This document shows, in pieces, positions 13,969-19,786 of a stretch of DNA of 26,997 nt. The translations under genes and the position numbers were made by a program. The stretch is taken from positions 3,071 through 30,067 of the IMG/VR virus record IMGVR_UViG_3300038825_000790. One strand, 5' to 3'. The notes beneath the pieces were generated by a model that saw only the letters and a program-made list of their open reading frames with translations, was not told where the DNA came from and made no database searches. Within the stretch, counting starts at the first letter, position 1; every line of letters begins with the position of its first letter. This stretch comes from a virus.

Positions 13969-15061
13969 CAGACTTTCTCCCTTCCTCAGCATCTACTATT
14001 CTATGATTATCAAACTCATAGCAGCTATTACATATGTAGTAGCCGTGAGTCTTAATAGGATTGTCAGCCCACTCTCCACAGTATCCACAATCTATTCCAT
14101 CTTCATACTCTCTCTTGGAGATGTTCTTCTTGACAGAATATTCACAGTCTACACATATATACTCTCTAGTATCTGCATTGTAGATAATATCCCACCAATC
14201 TGTATGTTTATTACATACATCACAATCTCTATCTCTAGAGTCTCCTCCGAAACTATTATTATAACTACTAAATTCGTTATAATGTCCTCCGAAGTAATTA
14301 GTCTCTAACATATAGTTAGATGCTATTGTATTTGTATCATATGACTTCTTAGTGAAGTTCATCTTTCTATTAAACTTACTAGTATCTATAGTATATAGAG
14401 TATCATTCTTCAACTCGTATATCTTCATAGATATTTCTGTACCTTTAATAGCTTCTTCTAGAATGTCTTGTTGAGAGGCATAGAGTAATACTCTAGCTTC
14501 TTTCCAATATCCGAAATAACAAGGTCTACCTTTCTCTTTTAGTAGATGTAGTACATCTCTATTGCCTTTATTCCAGGCGAGTGCGTAGTCTCCGTATATT
14601 TCATCTAGACATTCTTGAAGGTTACTATTGGAATCAAATAGAGCAAATACAGCCTGAGAATCTACTTCGTAAACTTCTTTCTTGTTTACAGAGATATCTC
14701 TATGGTTATGTATTATTCCATTATGAGTTCCAATAACAGAGCCAATGTGGAAGGGGTGAGCATTTTCCAGAGTTATCTTTCCGTGGGTCTTCCATCTAGT
14801 ATGTCCCAACACTACGGATGTCTCTGGGGTAAGCTCTTCTATGATCGTATCCCAGTCTCTATGCTTGACAAGATTACTTGACTTTTTAAGAGACTTGAAT
14901 ATCATAGGGTTCTTCCCATTACTGATAAAAGCAAGTCCTGTAGAGTGTTCACCTCTAACTACTGATAGTGCAGTAAGCTTAGTTAGAACTCTCTCCAATT
15001 GCTTTATCTGGTACTCTGATTGTGCGTTTTTCTGTTTGGCTATGCCAAATATTCCACACAT
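13940..15061 (-). CDS. Class II glutamine amidotransferase with C-terminal zinc ribbons
   Basis: 373 residues. The Ntn-hydrolase glutaminase domain fills about 1-230: catalytic Cys2 in MCGIFGIA, RGEHSTGLAF (36-45), LGHTRWKTHG (85-94), AHPFHIGSVIGTHNGIIHN (101-119). These are the class II amidotransferase motifs (as in GlmS, PurF, AsnB) that release ammonia from glutamine. No synthase domain follows; instead a Tyr/Asn-rich linker and two zinc ribbons (CDVC/CVDC at 280-306, CGYC/CNSC at 325-347). The missing synthase is plausibly the GS-fold amidoligase encoded downstream, which also carries zinc ribbons. Cys2 must be exposed by Met removal. The ATG has AGAGGGAAAT upstream. Confidence 0.92.
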   Translation of the reverse strand: MCGIFGIAKQKNAQSEYQIKQLERVLTKLTALSVVRGEHSTGLAFISNGKNPMIFKSLKKSSNLVKHRDWDTIIEELTPETSVVLGHTRWKTHGKITLENAHPFHIGSVIGTHNGIIHNHRDISVNKKEVYEVDSQAVFALFDSNSNLQECLDEIYGDYALAWNKGNRDVLHLLKEKGRPCYFGYWKEARVLLYASQQDILEEAIKGTEISMKIYELKNDTLYTIDTSKFNRKMNFTKKSYDTNTIASNYMLETNYFGGHYNEFSSYNNSFGGDSRDRDCDVCNKHTDWWDIIYNADTREYICVDCEYSVKKNISKREYEDGIDCGYCGEWADNPIKTHGYYICNSCYEFDNHRIVDAEEGRKSDDDRQTCFL

Positions 15062-15105
15062 ATTTCCCTCTTTCTGTTAGTTAGAATACTATCATATATA
15101 TTCCT

Positions 15106-15522
15106 CTATATCCAATAATATTCTAGGTTATCTGGTTCACTCCAACCATACCTTGAATAGAACTCATAGTCCTTTCTAAGTAGGTTGCTTCTATGAGATG
15201 CGTGTAGCTTCTCGTTTCCTAACCACTGCGGCATCTCTACGTTCTCCGAGACTCCTACCATTTCCATAGTATTGTTATAGCCTCTGAGAATCCATTCCTC
15301 TATCATTTTGTTCTTGTAGAGGAGCAGAGCCTCTTCGTAGCCTCGCCACATAGTTACAGCAGGGTGATTTAGCCACCCTCTATAGCTTCTACCTGTCTTT
15401 GTAGGTATTCCAGATAGAGCGTTAAATATTTGTAGAGCTTCTACTCTTTGCTTACCTAAACGTCTATAGTCTAGGGATTGTGCAGAGAGAGTGAAGTCTC
15501 TATATGGTAGGAATGTCTGCAT
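15106..15522 (-). CDS. Pyrimidine-dimer-DNA-glycosylase-like protein (MSMEG_6728/DenV-type)
   Basis: 138 residues, the length of T4 DenV. Segments I recognise from the Pyr_excise/MSMEG_6728 family: QTFLPYRDFTLSAQSLDYRR, LGKQRVEALQIFNAL, GWLNHPAVTMWRGYEEALLL, then HASHRSNLLRKDYEFYSRYG. Family knowledge: DenV cuts pyrimidine dimers with a glycosylase and AP-lyase step using an N-terminal Thr amine and a catalytic Glu. Here the order differs (start MQTF) and I cannot assign the catalytic residues, so activity is uncertain. UV repair would suit a phage of sunlit water. It overlaps the 67-residue gene upstream by 23 bases. Confidence 0.75.
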   Translation of the reverse strand: MQTFLPYRDFTLSAQSLDYRRLGKQRVEALQIFNALSGIPTKTGRSYRGWLNHPAVTMWRGYEEALLLYKNKMIEEWILRGYNNTMEMVGVSENVEMPQWLGNEKLHASHRSNLLRKDYEFYSRYGWSEPDNLEYYWI

Positions 15523-15703
15523 CTTGTTCTATCTTTACATTCATTACAATTTCTCTACCACGTGCATCTTCGAATCTAATTGTACCTATAGATATATTAC
15601 TATCTATATCTTTAGATGTCTCTAATCTTACGGCTTTAATTTCTTTTACATTATTAGATGCTAACAATGTATAGAGAGCCGCATTTATATTCTGTGTCTC
15701 CAT
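15500..15703 (-). CDS. Small protein, 67 aa
   Basis: 67 residues: a short helix INAALYTLLASNNVKEIK, then probable strands (IGTIRFEDARGREIVMNVKI) and an acidic end. The ATG directly abuts the previous TAA and follows GGAGAAAGTAA. The last 23 bases overlap the glycosylase-like gene. Family not recognised. Confidence 0.65.
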   Translation of the reverse strand: METQNINAALYTLLASNNVKEIKAVRLETSKDIDSNISIGTIRFEDARGREIVMNVKIEQDADIPTI

Positions 15704-15859
15704 TTACTTTCTCCATATGTTATCTCTGATCCACCATCTCATAGTCTTGTACACGTATAGAAACATAGTCCCTATAAATGCACCAAATACGTACATAGCG
15801 TGTAGAAGTCCATGACTTTCTCCACACAGTCCTAGTAGATGTTTGAGTGCTTCTAGCAT
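15704..15859 (-). CDS. Small single-pass membrane protein, 51 aa
   Basis: 51 residues. A short N-terminal helix (MLEALKHLLGLCGES) is followed by a hydrophobic segment HAMYVFGAFIGTMFLYVY (about 20-37) and a basic tail RWWIRDNIWRK, so N-out/C-in insertion is expected. I recall similar 'MLE..K.LLGLCGE' short proteins in marine phages. Good Shine-Dalgarno (AAAGGAATAGGAA). It could be a holin-like or host-membrane-acting protein; neither is shown. Confidence 0.7.
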   Translation of the reverse strand: MLEALKHLLGLCGESHGLLHAMYVFGAFIGTMFLYVYKTMRWWIRDNIWRK

Positions 15860-15900
15860 TTCCTATTCCTTTCGTTAAATATTTTCTCTGATTCCCACGG

Positions 15901-16128
15901 CTATAGACTAGGCAGTTCTCTTTCTAGTAATCTATCTGTAATTGAACTGATATAATTAGGCTTTGCTCTTTCTCTAAATTTCTTTGGGATAAATAATTTA
16001 TTATCTCTCTTGAAATATTTACATAGGCTGCGCATCAATTTCTCTGTGTCTGCTACATATAGACTGCCTAGTCTAGAGCCATTGTCTCTTATGATGTCGG
16101 CTATCTCTTCATAGTCTTTTCTACTCAT
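15901..16128 (-). CDS. Small basic protein, 75 aa
   Basis: 75 residues, helical: SRKDYEEIADIIRDNGSRLG, then LMRSLCKYFKRDNKLFIPKK. GGAG lies seven bases from the ATG, which abuts the stop of the 53-residue gene before it. No motif recognised. Confidence 0.7.
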   Translation of the reverse strand: MSRKDYEEIADIIRDNGSRLGSLYVADTEKLMRSLCKYFKRDNKLFIPKKFRERAKPNYISSITDRLLERELPSL

Positions 16129-16290
16129 TTACTTTCTCCTATTGTTTAACTCTCTATAAAATATTGCTCTAATTCTTTTTAAACTATACTGATATAATTT
16201 CTCTCCAGGTGTGTTAAACTTACGCTGTAACCACTCTCTACCTTGTTCTAGTGTCTGTGGTGGTATAGCTTTTATATAGTGATTATTCAT
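16129..16290 (-). CDS. Small basic conserved phage protein, 53 aa
   Basis: 53 residues: NNHYIKAIPPQTLEQGREWL, QRKFNTPGEKLYQYSLKRI, then RAIFYRELNNRRK. I recall very similar short proteins ('PPQTLEEGREWL') in marine podophages. The start overlaps the preceding stop by 8 bases and its TAA abuts the next ATG. Function unknown. Confidence 0.75.
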   Translation of the reverse strand: MNNHYIKAIPPQTLEQGREWLQRKFNTPGEKLYQYSLKRIRAIFYRELNNRRK

Positions 16291-16597
16291 AGAGTAAGCC
16301 TTGACTACTTAACCACCCATAGAGAACTTCTTCTGCTCTGAATAAGTGATCGTAGACTTCTGTATGTCTCTCTAATGGAACTTCGTAACCACTGCCAGTA
16401 ATCTCTATATAGCCTACGTTCTGGCTACCATCTCTACCATATAGATACACCCAGCCTACTCTATCTTCTAGGAACTCTGCAGCTAGATTGCTTTGTGTAG
16501 AGTGCAATCTCTTTCTAGTAGCTTTCCATTCCTCTAGAGTTATGCTGTCTCTACTATTTCTAGCTCTACATTGGCATTTGCCTCTCTTACAGCTCAT
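16283..16597 (-). CDS. Hypothetical protein with Cys-rich N terminus, 104 aa
   Basis: The first 15 residues hold three cysteines (SCKRGKCQCRARNSRD), a metal or disulfide patch. The rest looks like a small alpha/beta domain: TLEEWKATRKRLHSTQSNLA, then VGWVYLYGRDGSQNVGYIE and an acidic helix near the end. AAAGG lies eight bases before the ATG. Family not recognised. Confidence 0.7.
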   Translation of the reverse strand: MSCKRGKCQCRARNSRDSITLEEWKATRKRLHSTQSNLAAEFLEDRVGWVYLYGRDGSQNVGYIEITGSGYEVPLERHTEVYDHLFRAEEVLYGWLSSQGLLYE

Positions 16598-16632
16598 AGT
16601 CTCTACCTTTCTTGTTTATTACGTTAATGTGT

Positions 16633-17079
16633 CTACCAGGTTTTCTCATCTCTAAGTATTGGTCGTAGAATCTTGGGGTCGTGTCTCTTGACCTCTGATT
16701 TTATAGGTTTTATAGGTTGTCTCCTATGCAATTTTCTATTATAACTTTGCAAGTAGCTAGATTCTGTTACTCTATCTTTTATCTTGCTGTTCTGTTTAGA
16801 TACTCTCTCCACCTCTAGCATTTTTTCTTCTGCATCTAGAACTAGCCTGGCTAGTCTCCAATGATTAACTCTATGAGTTGAACGACTATTTCTATTATAT
16901 ATTTCTAAGATATCAATTTCTTTAGATACTACGCTACGTAGAAATAATATATGGTCTACTAAGTCTTGACCTCTACTAGCTGTTTTGATCAGAGTACCTT
17001 CTAAATAGAGTTGCCATTTCTTAGAGTCATATTCCATTTCTAATGGTAAAATTTCTATATTATTTTGTTTAGCTGCCAT
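16633..17079 (-). CDS. Hypothetical basic protein, 148 aa
   Basis: 148 residues: a strand-rich start (NIEILPLEMEYDSKKWQLYL), long helices in the middle (GQDLVDHILFLRSVVSKEID; WRLARLVLDAEEKMLEVERV) and a very basic Pro-containing tail (RKLHRRQPIKPIKSEVKRHD). It is the first gene after an internal terminator. The Shine-Dalgarno is weak. Function unknown. Confidence 0.7.
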   Translation of the reverse strand: MAAKQNNIEILPLEMEYDSKKWQLYLEGTLIKTASRGQDLVDHILFLRSVVSKEIDILEIYNRNSRSTHRVNHWRLARLVLDAEEKMLEVERVSKQNSKIKDRVTESSYLQSYNRKLHRRQPIKPIKSEVKRHDPKILRPILRDEKTW

Positions 17080-17126
17080 AGTTGAATTTCTCTGTAATTT
17101 GTTAGGTAGATAATAATACTAGTTAG

Positions 17127-17155
17127 AAAAAAGCCCCGTATCTCTACGGGGCTTT
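17127..17155 (-). terminator. Strong leftward rho-independent terminator
   Basis: AAAGCCCCGTA and TACGGGGCTTT form a perfect 11-pair stem with a 4-base loop. Leftward RNA continues with a U run (six As at 17127-17132 on the + strand). It separates the 158-residue gene from the rest of the leftward block, so genes from 17079 on need read-through or a promoter that I do not see. Confidence 0.92.
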
Positions 17156-17170
17156 AATCTCTTTCTCTTT

Positions 17171-17647
17171 TTATTTCTCCTCCTCTGCTTTTCTCTGTTC
17201 CTCTTTTTTCTCTGGAACTGTTAAAAGCTTGCCATGTTTATTGTAGAATCGTGTTTCAGTCTTAAAATTAAGCTTTACATCTACTACTTTTCTAATAGTT
17301 CTGCTGGAGTCCACTTCATCACCTATTAACAAAGAGGTTTTTACTTCACCCTTGTTTAAGGTTAGAGGGTTATACTCCCAACTATCAATATCTGCAACGG
17401 CTTTTTCTGCACTTGTTATTTTCTCTAAGTTCTTAGAGTCTGTACAGAAGTGTTTATGAGTTTTACGCTCTGCTTTTTCCACTAACTCCACATTATCAGA
17501 CTTTACTTTCTCCTCTAATGCTTTAACATCTAAGCCAAGCCTTGCAAGAACCGATTTAGTTTCCAACAATTCTTTGTTAGTCATTTGTACATTTGGTACT
17601 ATTGGAGTAACTGGAGCAGTTGAAACTGTATTTTTACTAGGTTGCAT
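17171..17647 (-). CDS. Charged protein of unknown function, 158 aa
   Basis: The ATG at 17647 follows AAGGA by seven bases; a TTG thirty bases earlier (17677) is the TTGACA of a possible promoter and is not preferred. The ~158 residues begin with a low-complexity Ser/Thr/Pro/Val stretch (STAPVTPIVPNVQMTNKELL), then charged helices and LNFKTETRFYNKHGKLLTVP, and end Glu/Lys-rich. It is transcribed from the repeat region and closed off by its own strong terminator, so it is a single-gene unit with potentially high expression. Family not recognised. Confidence 0.7.
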   Translation of the reverse strand: MQPSKNTVSTAPVTPIVPNVQMTNKELLETKSVLARLGLDVKALEEKVKSDNVELVEKAERKTHKHFCTDSKNLEKITSAEKAVADIDSWEYNPLTLNKGEVKTSLLIGDEVDSSRTIRKVVDVKLNFKTETRFYNKHGKLLTVPEKKEEQRKAEEEK

Positions 17648-17694
17648 TTTCTTATTCCTTATTTTGTTATTTGTCAATTAGCTTTTAACCTCCC

Positions 17695-17722
17695 CTCTAC
17701 CAAGTATCTTGGAGAGTTTTTT
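17695..17722 (+). terminator. Rightward hairpin plus T6, no rightward gene before it
   Basis: CTCT-A-CCAAG, loop TAT, CTTGG-AGAG, then TTTTTT. The stem has nine pairs with one bulged A. It would end rightward transcripts, yet all genes for more than 13 kb upstream point left. It may stop antisense RNA. Confidence 0.6.
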
Positions 17723-17830
17723 AGTCTCTATAAAATCTTGGATTTTGGAGGTCTCGTTCATAAGTGGAATTTACGTCTAAATAAAATATCAACCTACTAA
17801 AAAAATTTGAAAATCGAAAAAGCTGTCGAT

Positions 17831-17986
17831 GAGCGTTATGAGCGTTATTATATGGAATCTTGCAAAGCCTTGAACTTACAAATAAAAACTAATACAAGTC
17901 AAGAACTTTTTACAAAATATAAAAAATATAATTGGAGGTATTATAACAAAGTCAAGAGGTTTTTTATGGTGAGCGTTATGAGCGTT
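17831..17986. repeat. Two copies of GAGCGTTATGAGCGTT
   Basis: Exact 16-base copies at 17831-17846 and 17971-17986, 140 bases apart; each is itself GAGCGTT twice, 9 bases apart. A further ATGAGCGT lies in reverse at 18692-18699. The two copies fall in different frames of the only long frame here, so it is the DNA, not a protein, that is repeated. Confidence 0.85.
17925..17955 (-). promoter_or_regulatory. Possible leftward promoter
   Basis: Leftward TTGACT at 17955-17950 and TATATT at 17930-17925 are 19 bases apart, wider than the 17 of the other promoters here. A second candidate, TTGACT-17-TTAAAT, lies at 18047-18019. Either could serve the 158-residue gene. Confidence 0.4.
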
Positions 17987-18062
17987 TTAATGCGTCAAAA
18001 TGGTTGTACTCAAGAGTAATTTAATACTAAAAATATATATGAGTCAAGTGTTATTTTGATCT

Positions 18063-18104
18063 GTGATAATGAGACTCAATCTCAATTAAAGTGATAATGA
18101 GACT
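18063..18104. repeat. Two copies of GTGATAATGAGACT, 28-base period
   Basis: Exact copies at 18063-18076 and 18091-18104. The spacing of 28 bases is close to whole helical turns, so a protein could bind both on one face. Iteron- or operator-like. Confidence 0.85.
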
Positions 18105-18290
18105 AAGAATCATTTGCAACTTTTTCAACGTAGAAACCAAATTGCAAACGAAATGCGACGGGGGGTGTATCATGAAAGAAAGAGAGGCACACAAAATAGA
18201 GCAATTTTACACAATTTAGGAGTGTAAGTTTACTTTTTATAAAATATAGGGTATAAGTATTATATAGGAATAGTCTTATTTGTCCCAAAT

Positions 18291-18557
18291 TTAGGTCAAT
18301 TTCGTATTTTTTTGATTTTTTCTAGGTAATACCCGTTGATTGGTATTTTTAGGTGGTTTTGGGCGTTTTACAAATTCATATCTTTCATGAATAATACACC
18401 AATTATCATTATTAATTAAAATTTGTCTGTAAATATGTTTTTTTCCGAATATATCTTTTATACTAGTAGTAGAATTATTATCATCTGTTTCCTTAATTGA
18501 TGCCCAGACCATTAGTCCAGACCAAACAGACAACCACACAAAGAGGATCTTTTTCAT
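18291..18557 (-). CDS. Small secreted or membrane-anchored protein, 88 aa
   Basis: 88 residues. The N terminus KKILFVWLSVWSGLMVWASI is a signal peptide or membrane anchor; the rest is polar and basic (DIFGKKHIYRQILINNDNW; EFVKRPKPPKNTNQRVLP) with one Cys. The ATG is one base after the previous stop, so translation is coupled. It is the third of three small genes nearest the leftward promoter, so it is probably made early and placed in or across the inner membrane. Function unknown; an exclusion or envelope role is possible. Confidence 0.65.
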   Translation of the reverse strand: MKKILFVWLSVWSGLMVWASIKETDDNNSTTSIKDIFGKKHIYRQILINNDNWCIIHERYEFVKRPKPPKNTNQRVLPRKNQKNTKLT

Positions 18558-18558
18558 T

Positions 18559-18699
18559 TTACGTTTTCTTCAACCTTTCTTTCTTTTCAAGTTTTGGGAC
18601 TGGTGTTTTTGTTTCTACCCAATTCCCAAATATTTTTGTATAATTTTTCTCATAACGAGTATGATCGGTAACTCTGCTCTTATCTCCTTTCACGCTCAT
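18559..18699 (-). CDS. Small basic protein, 46 aa
   Basis: 46 residues: SVKGDKSRVTDHTRYEKNYT, KIFGNWVETK, then a Lys-rich tail ERLKKT. GGAG lies seven bases before the ATG. It overlaps the gene before it by 20 bases and precedes the next start by one base. I recall similar 'KGDKSRV' short phage proteins. Its first codons coincide with a reverse ATGAGCGT word of the repeat family nearby. Confidence 0.7.
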   Translation of the reverse strand: MSVKGDKSRVTDHTRYEKNYTKIFGNWVETKTPVPKLEKKERLKKT

Positions 18700-18841
18700 C
18701 CTCTAACTCCGTTTGTTTTTCTGGTTCTACATAGAGACCTACTTTTTTCTCAAAAGCAATTATAGATGGTTCTAATGTTCCTTTAGCATCAGCGATCAAT
18801 ACAACAACAGCAGCCAAGCAATGCAAATAAAACCAAGTCAT
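18680..18841 (-). CDS. Small membrane or exported protein, 53 aa, first leftward gene
   Basis: 53 residues: hydrophobic start TWFYLHCLAAVVVLIADAKG, a membrane segment or signal peptide with a Cys at position 8, then EPSIIAFEKKVGLYVEPEKQ and a charged end. AAGGA precedes the ATG by eight bases. It is first behind the leftward promoter at 18950-18978, after a ~100-base A/T-rich leader. Function unknown. Confidence 0.65.
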   Translation of the reverse strand: MTWFYLHCLAAVVVLIADAKGTLEPSIIAFEKKVGLYVEPEKQTELEDERERR

Positions 18842-18861
18842 AAAAAAATCCTTTCTTTTTG

Positions 18862-18887
18862 GATATTATATTTATAATATCTTTTTT
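18862..18887. promoter_or_regulatory. Perfect 9-base inverted repeat in the leftward leader
   Basis: GATATTATA, spacer TT, TATAATATC, followed rightward by TTTTTTC. It could be an operator half-site pair or an A/T terminator for rightward RNA. It lies about 20 bases before the first leftward gene. Confidence 0.55.
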
Positions 18888-18896
18888 CTTTAGTAG

Positions 18897-18920
18897 TATA
18901 TATAATATATATTATATATA
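18897..18920. repeat. 24-base perfect A/T palindrome
   Basis: A self-complementary run made only of A and T in the leader of the leftward transcript, centred at 18908/18909. It could melt easily, form a cruciform, or bind a dimeric regulator. Long A/T runs give palindromes by chance, so the meaning is uncertain. Confidence 0.6.
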
Positions 18921-18949
18921 TATAATATTCTCTTAGAGTAACTATATAC

Positions 18950-18978
18950 AATATAAGGACTATATACATAATTGTCAA
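18950..18978 (-). promoter_or_regulatory. Leftward sigma70-type promoter
   Basis: TTGACA (18978-18973), exactly 17 bases, TATATT (18955-18950) followed by G. It is a full -35 match and a good -10. It should drive the leftward block from 18841, with transcription starting near 18943. Confidence 0.82.
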
Positions 18979-18993
18979 GTAAAATAATAGTTC

Positions 18994-19022
18994 TTGCAAA
19001 AATAGTGTATACTACTTATATT
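18994..19022 (+). promoter_or_regulatory. Rightward sigma70-type promoter, divergent partner
   Basis: TTGCAA (18994-18999), 17 bases, TATATT (19017-19022) followed by G. Its -35 is 15 bases from the -35 of the leftward promoter, back to back. The expected start, seven bases past the -10, is the A of the ATG at 19029, so the message would be leaderless. Confidence 0.75.
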
Positions 19023-19028
19023 GAGTGT

Positions 19029-19226
19029 ATGCGAAATTATAAAAAACAAGATGCACTTAAGTATTGCTGCAATTGGAATGCTGGTAAATGTCTAGGTTGT
19101 GATATGCGTAGTGATGGTGGCATCTTAGTTATGTATGTTGATTCTAAAAAAGCTGGGAAGGAATGTACCATTGATAAAGAGTGTAATTATTTTAACAGAG
19201 TTGTCGTACCAGGAATAATTAAATAA
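19029..19226 (+). CDS. Cys-rich conserved phage protein, 65 aa
   Basis: Start set at the ATG at 19029, because the promoter -10 (19017-19022) leaves no room for the in-frame codons open to the left. No Shine-Dalgarno is present. The 65 residues hold seven cysteines (KYCCNWNAGKCLGCDMRSDG; KECTIDKECNYFNRVV), suggesting a zinc or Fe-S site, and end VVVPGIIK. I recall relatives in marine phages with the same Cys spacing. The stop overlaps the next ATG by one base. As the first rightward gene, its product may be made very early. Function unknown. Confidence 0.75.
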   Translation: MRNYKKQDALKYCCNWNAGKCLGCDMRSDGGILVMYVDSKKAGKECTIDKECNYFNRVVVPGIIK

Positions 19227-19438
19227 TGAAAAAGATAAGTCCGAAGAAGATAAAGTTTTTAGAAAAGATTATAGATGATGTAATTAAAAAGCCTAGTCCA
19301 TCTAGAGCATCAGCTACGTACTATACGTCGCCTGCCTGGGGCTGGGGGAGGGAGTCAAATGAGAGAAAAAGAAGTAATACAAGCGATAGAGAAGACATAT
19401 CCAGAAATGATGAAGAGGTTCAATCAGATAACGAATGA
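19226..19438 (+). CDS. Small basic protein, 70 aa
   Basis: The start overlaps the previous stop (TAATG). The first half (KKISPKKIKFLEKIIDDVIK, then KPSPSRASATYYTSPAWGWG) looks coded; the last ~26 residues are Ser/Asp/Glu/Asn-rich and overlap the next gene by 80 bases. Confidence is lowered by that overlap. Confidence 0.5.
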   Translation: MKKISPKKIKFLEKIIDDVIKKPSPSRASATYYTSPAWGWGRESNERKRSNTSDREDISRNDEEVQSDNE

Positions 19439-19709
19439 ACAATATCAGCTATTCTGTAGAAAGCAGTATGACTATGGCAGCGGTAACATAACACTTGGTG
19501 GCGATCTTGATAAAGAAGATGATAGAATGATGTCATTGATTGCTTTGGTTATTAGAATGAACGATAAAGTAAGTCGTTTAAAAAACATTATTATTAAACA
19601 TAGAGGAAAGAATGCTGTTGCTGATGAAACATATCTAGATGCATTCAAAGATTTATCTATCTATGGTGTGATAGCTCAACTAGTATCTGAAAAAGTCTGG
19701 GGTAAATAA
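19359..19709 (+). CDS. Nmad1/DUF1599-like protein (nucleotide-modification associated)
   Basis: 116 residues. Pattern: FCRKQYDYGSGNITLGGD (the K-x2-DYG-x2-N core), LIALVIRMNDKVSRLKNIII (R-x3-DK-x2-RL) and DETYLDAFKDLSIYGVIAQL (DE-x4-D-x3-DL-x2-Y). This matches the DUF1599 family, called nucleotide-modification-associated domain 1 and predicted to be an all-helical NTP pyrophosphohydrolase-type fold. The role in this phage, perhaps acting on a nucleotide pool or a modified base, is inferred from the family. The ATG has a strong GGGAGGGAG Shine-Dalgarno. The stop overlaps the next ATG. Confidence 0.75.
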   Translation: MREKEVIQAIEKTYPEMMKRFNQITNEQYQLFCRKQYDYGSGNITLGGDLDKEDDRMMSLIALVIRMNDKVSRLKNIIIKHRGKNAVADETYLDAFKDLSIYGVIAQLVSEKVWGK

Positions 19710-19786
19710 TGAAATTGTTTAAATTAATAGAATCTTATATTTTAAAGTTTGCTTTTTTCTTAGTTAAACTGGGAGATAAACGATGA
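19709..19786 (+). CDS. Possible 25-residue hydrophobic peptide
   Basis: The ATG overlaps the previous stop (TAATG) and the TGA overlaps the next ATG (ATGA). It encodes KLFKLIESYILKFAFFLVKL then GDKR, an amphipathic or membrane helix. Perfect coupling on both sides is the only support; it may just keep ribosomes moving to the exonuclease gene. Confidence 0.45.
   Translation: MKLFKLIESYILKFAFFLVKLGDKR

Larger units (their letters stand above)
17648..18290. other. Non-coding, repeat-bearing region; candidate origin/control region
   Basis: About 640 bases without a convincing gene. It holds two copies of a 16-base repeat, two copies of a 14-base repeat, three AGTCAAG words (CTTGACT, a -35-like box, when read leftward), a rightward hairpin with a T run and A/T-rich stretches. 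It lies at the edge between the leftward replication block and the divergent control region, where origins and iterons often sit. No initiator protein is recognised beside it, so the origin call is inference. Confidence 0.5.

Noticed and set aside
17648-17677. TTG start ten codons before the 158-residue protein
   Set aside because: No Shine-Dalgarno before it, while the ATG at 17647 has AAGGA at good spacing.
17807-18019. Rightward 70-codon frame starting at TTG
   Set aside because: It crosses both copies of the 16-base repeat in different frames, has no Shine-Dalgarno and an odd composition; non-coding DNA explains it better.
18103-18288. Leftward 61-codon frame
   Set aside because: Phe/Tyr/Leu-heavy composition typical of A/T-rich non-coding DNA, no Shine-Dalgarno, and it lies in the repeat region.
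18972-19028. Longer N terminus for the Cys-rich first rightward gene
   Set aside because: The extra codons overlap the promoter -35 to -10 region, so they would not be transcribed from it; content before ATG 19029 is not conserved-looking.
19733-19738. Further TATATT before the exonuclease gene
   Set aside because: The nearest -35-like TTGTTT is only 15 bases away, inside a coupled gene junction; not a convincing promoter.
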